Positions 51,736 to 64,000 of a stretch of 64,000 bases of DNA are shown here, in pieces. The translations under genes were made by a program, and so were the position numbers. The DNA lies in NCBI GenBank assembly GCA_963965975.1, contig OZ014412.1:7316708-7380707 (forward strand), read 5' to 3'. Each line of letters starts with the position of its first letter. The stretch's first letter is position 1. Origin of the DNA: Xestospongia bergquistia (taxonomy: Eukaryota > Porifera > Demospongiae > Haplosclerida > Petrosiidae). Under the pieces are notes generated by a model. The model saw only the letters and a program-made list of their open reading frames with translations. It ran no database searches and was not told the DNA's origin.

Positions 51736-64000
<12,265 letters not shown>

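Overview
The window is animal nuclear DNA. It is AT-rich, its genes have many short GT-AG introns, and its intergenic gaps are small. Vertebrate-like metabolic genes sit beside large lineage-specific families: scavenger-receptor (SRCR) repeats, fibrinogen-like proteins, GPR157-like receptors and beta-helix multi-pass membrane proteins. That mix, with intergenic gaps of 100-300 bp, best fits a demosponge such as Amphimedon queenslandica. This placement is an inference, since no search was run.

Layout. 0.1-2.8 kb (+): a secreted single-exon protein with a 13-residue repeat region and a fibrinogen-like C-terminus. 3.4-8.7 kb (+): a 16-exon cystathionine beta-synthase. 10-29 kb: six intact three-exon GPR157-like receptors (+,+,-,-,+,+), two decayed receptor fragments, and a 6 kb accessory stretch (20.5-26.5 kb) with a 62-bp minisatellite, a clustered AAAGACAGCTT motif and a promoter-like island. 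29.3-35.6 kb (-): a 26-exon nucleotidyltransferase/glucuronokinase fusion. 35.7-36.7 kb (+): a WH1-CRIB protein. 37-40.2 kb: repeats. 40.2-43.5 kb (-): an 11-exon ubiquitin-specific protease. 43.7-45.7 kb: SDHC (-) and SDHD (+), head to head. 45.9-50.0 kb (-): a 1339-residue intronless beta-helix membrane protein. 51.7-64 kb (+): an SRCR gene with 24 complete domains that runs off the window.

The genes are mostly functionally independent. Two groups belong together. SDHC and SDHD are the two membrane anchors of complex II, and 143 bp separates their start codons. The receptor cluster grew by local duplication: one duplicated block carried a head-to-head receptor pair plus the last exons of the neighbouring glucuronokinase, whose relic remains behind the fifth receptor. 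Multi-exon models were built by hand from splice consensus, reading-frame phase and family similarity. Every complete multi-exon model listed sums to a multiple of three. None has transcript support here.
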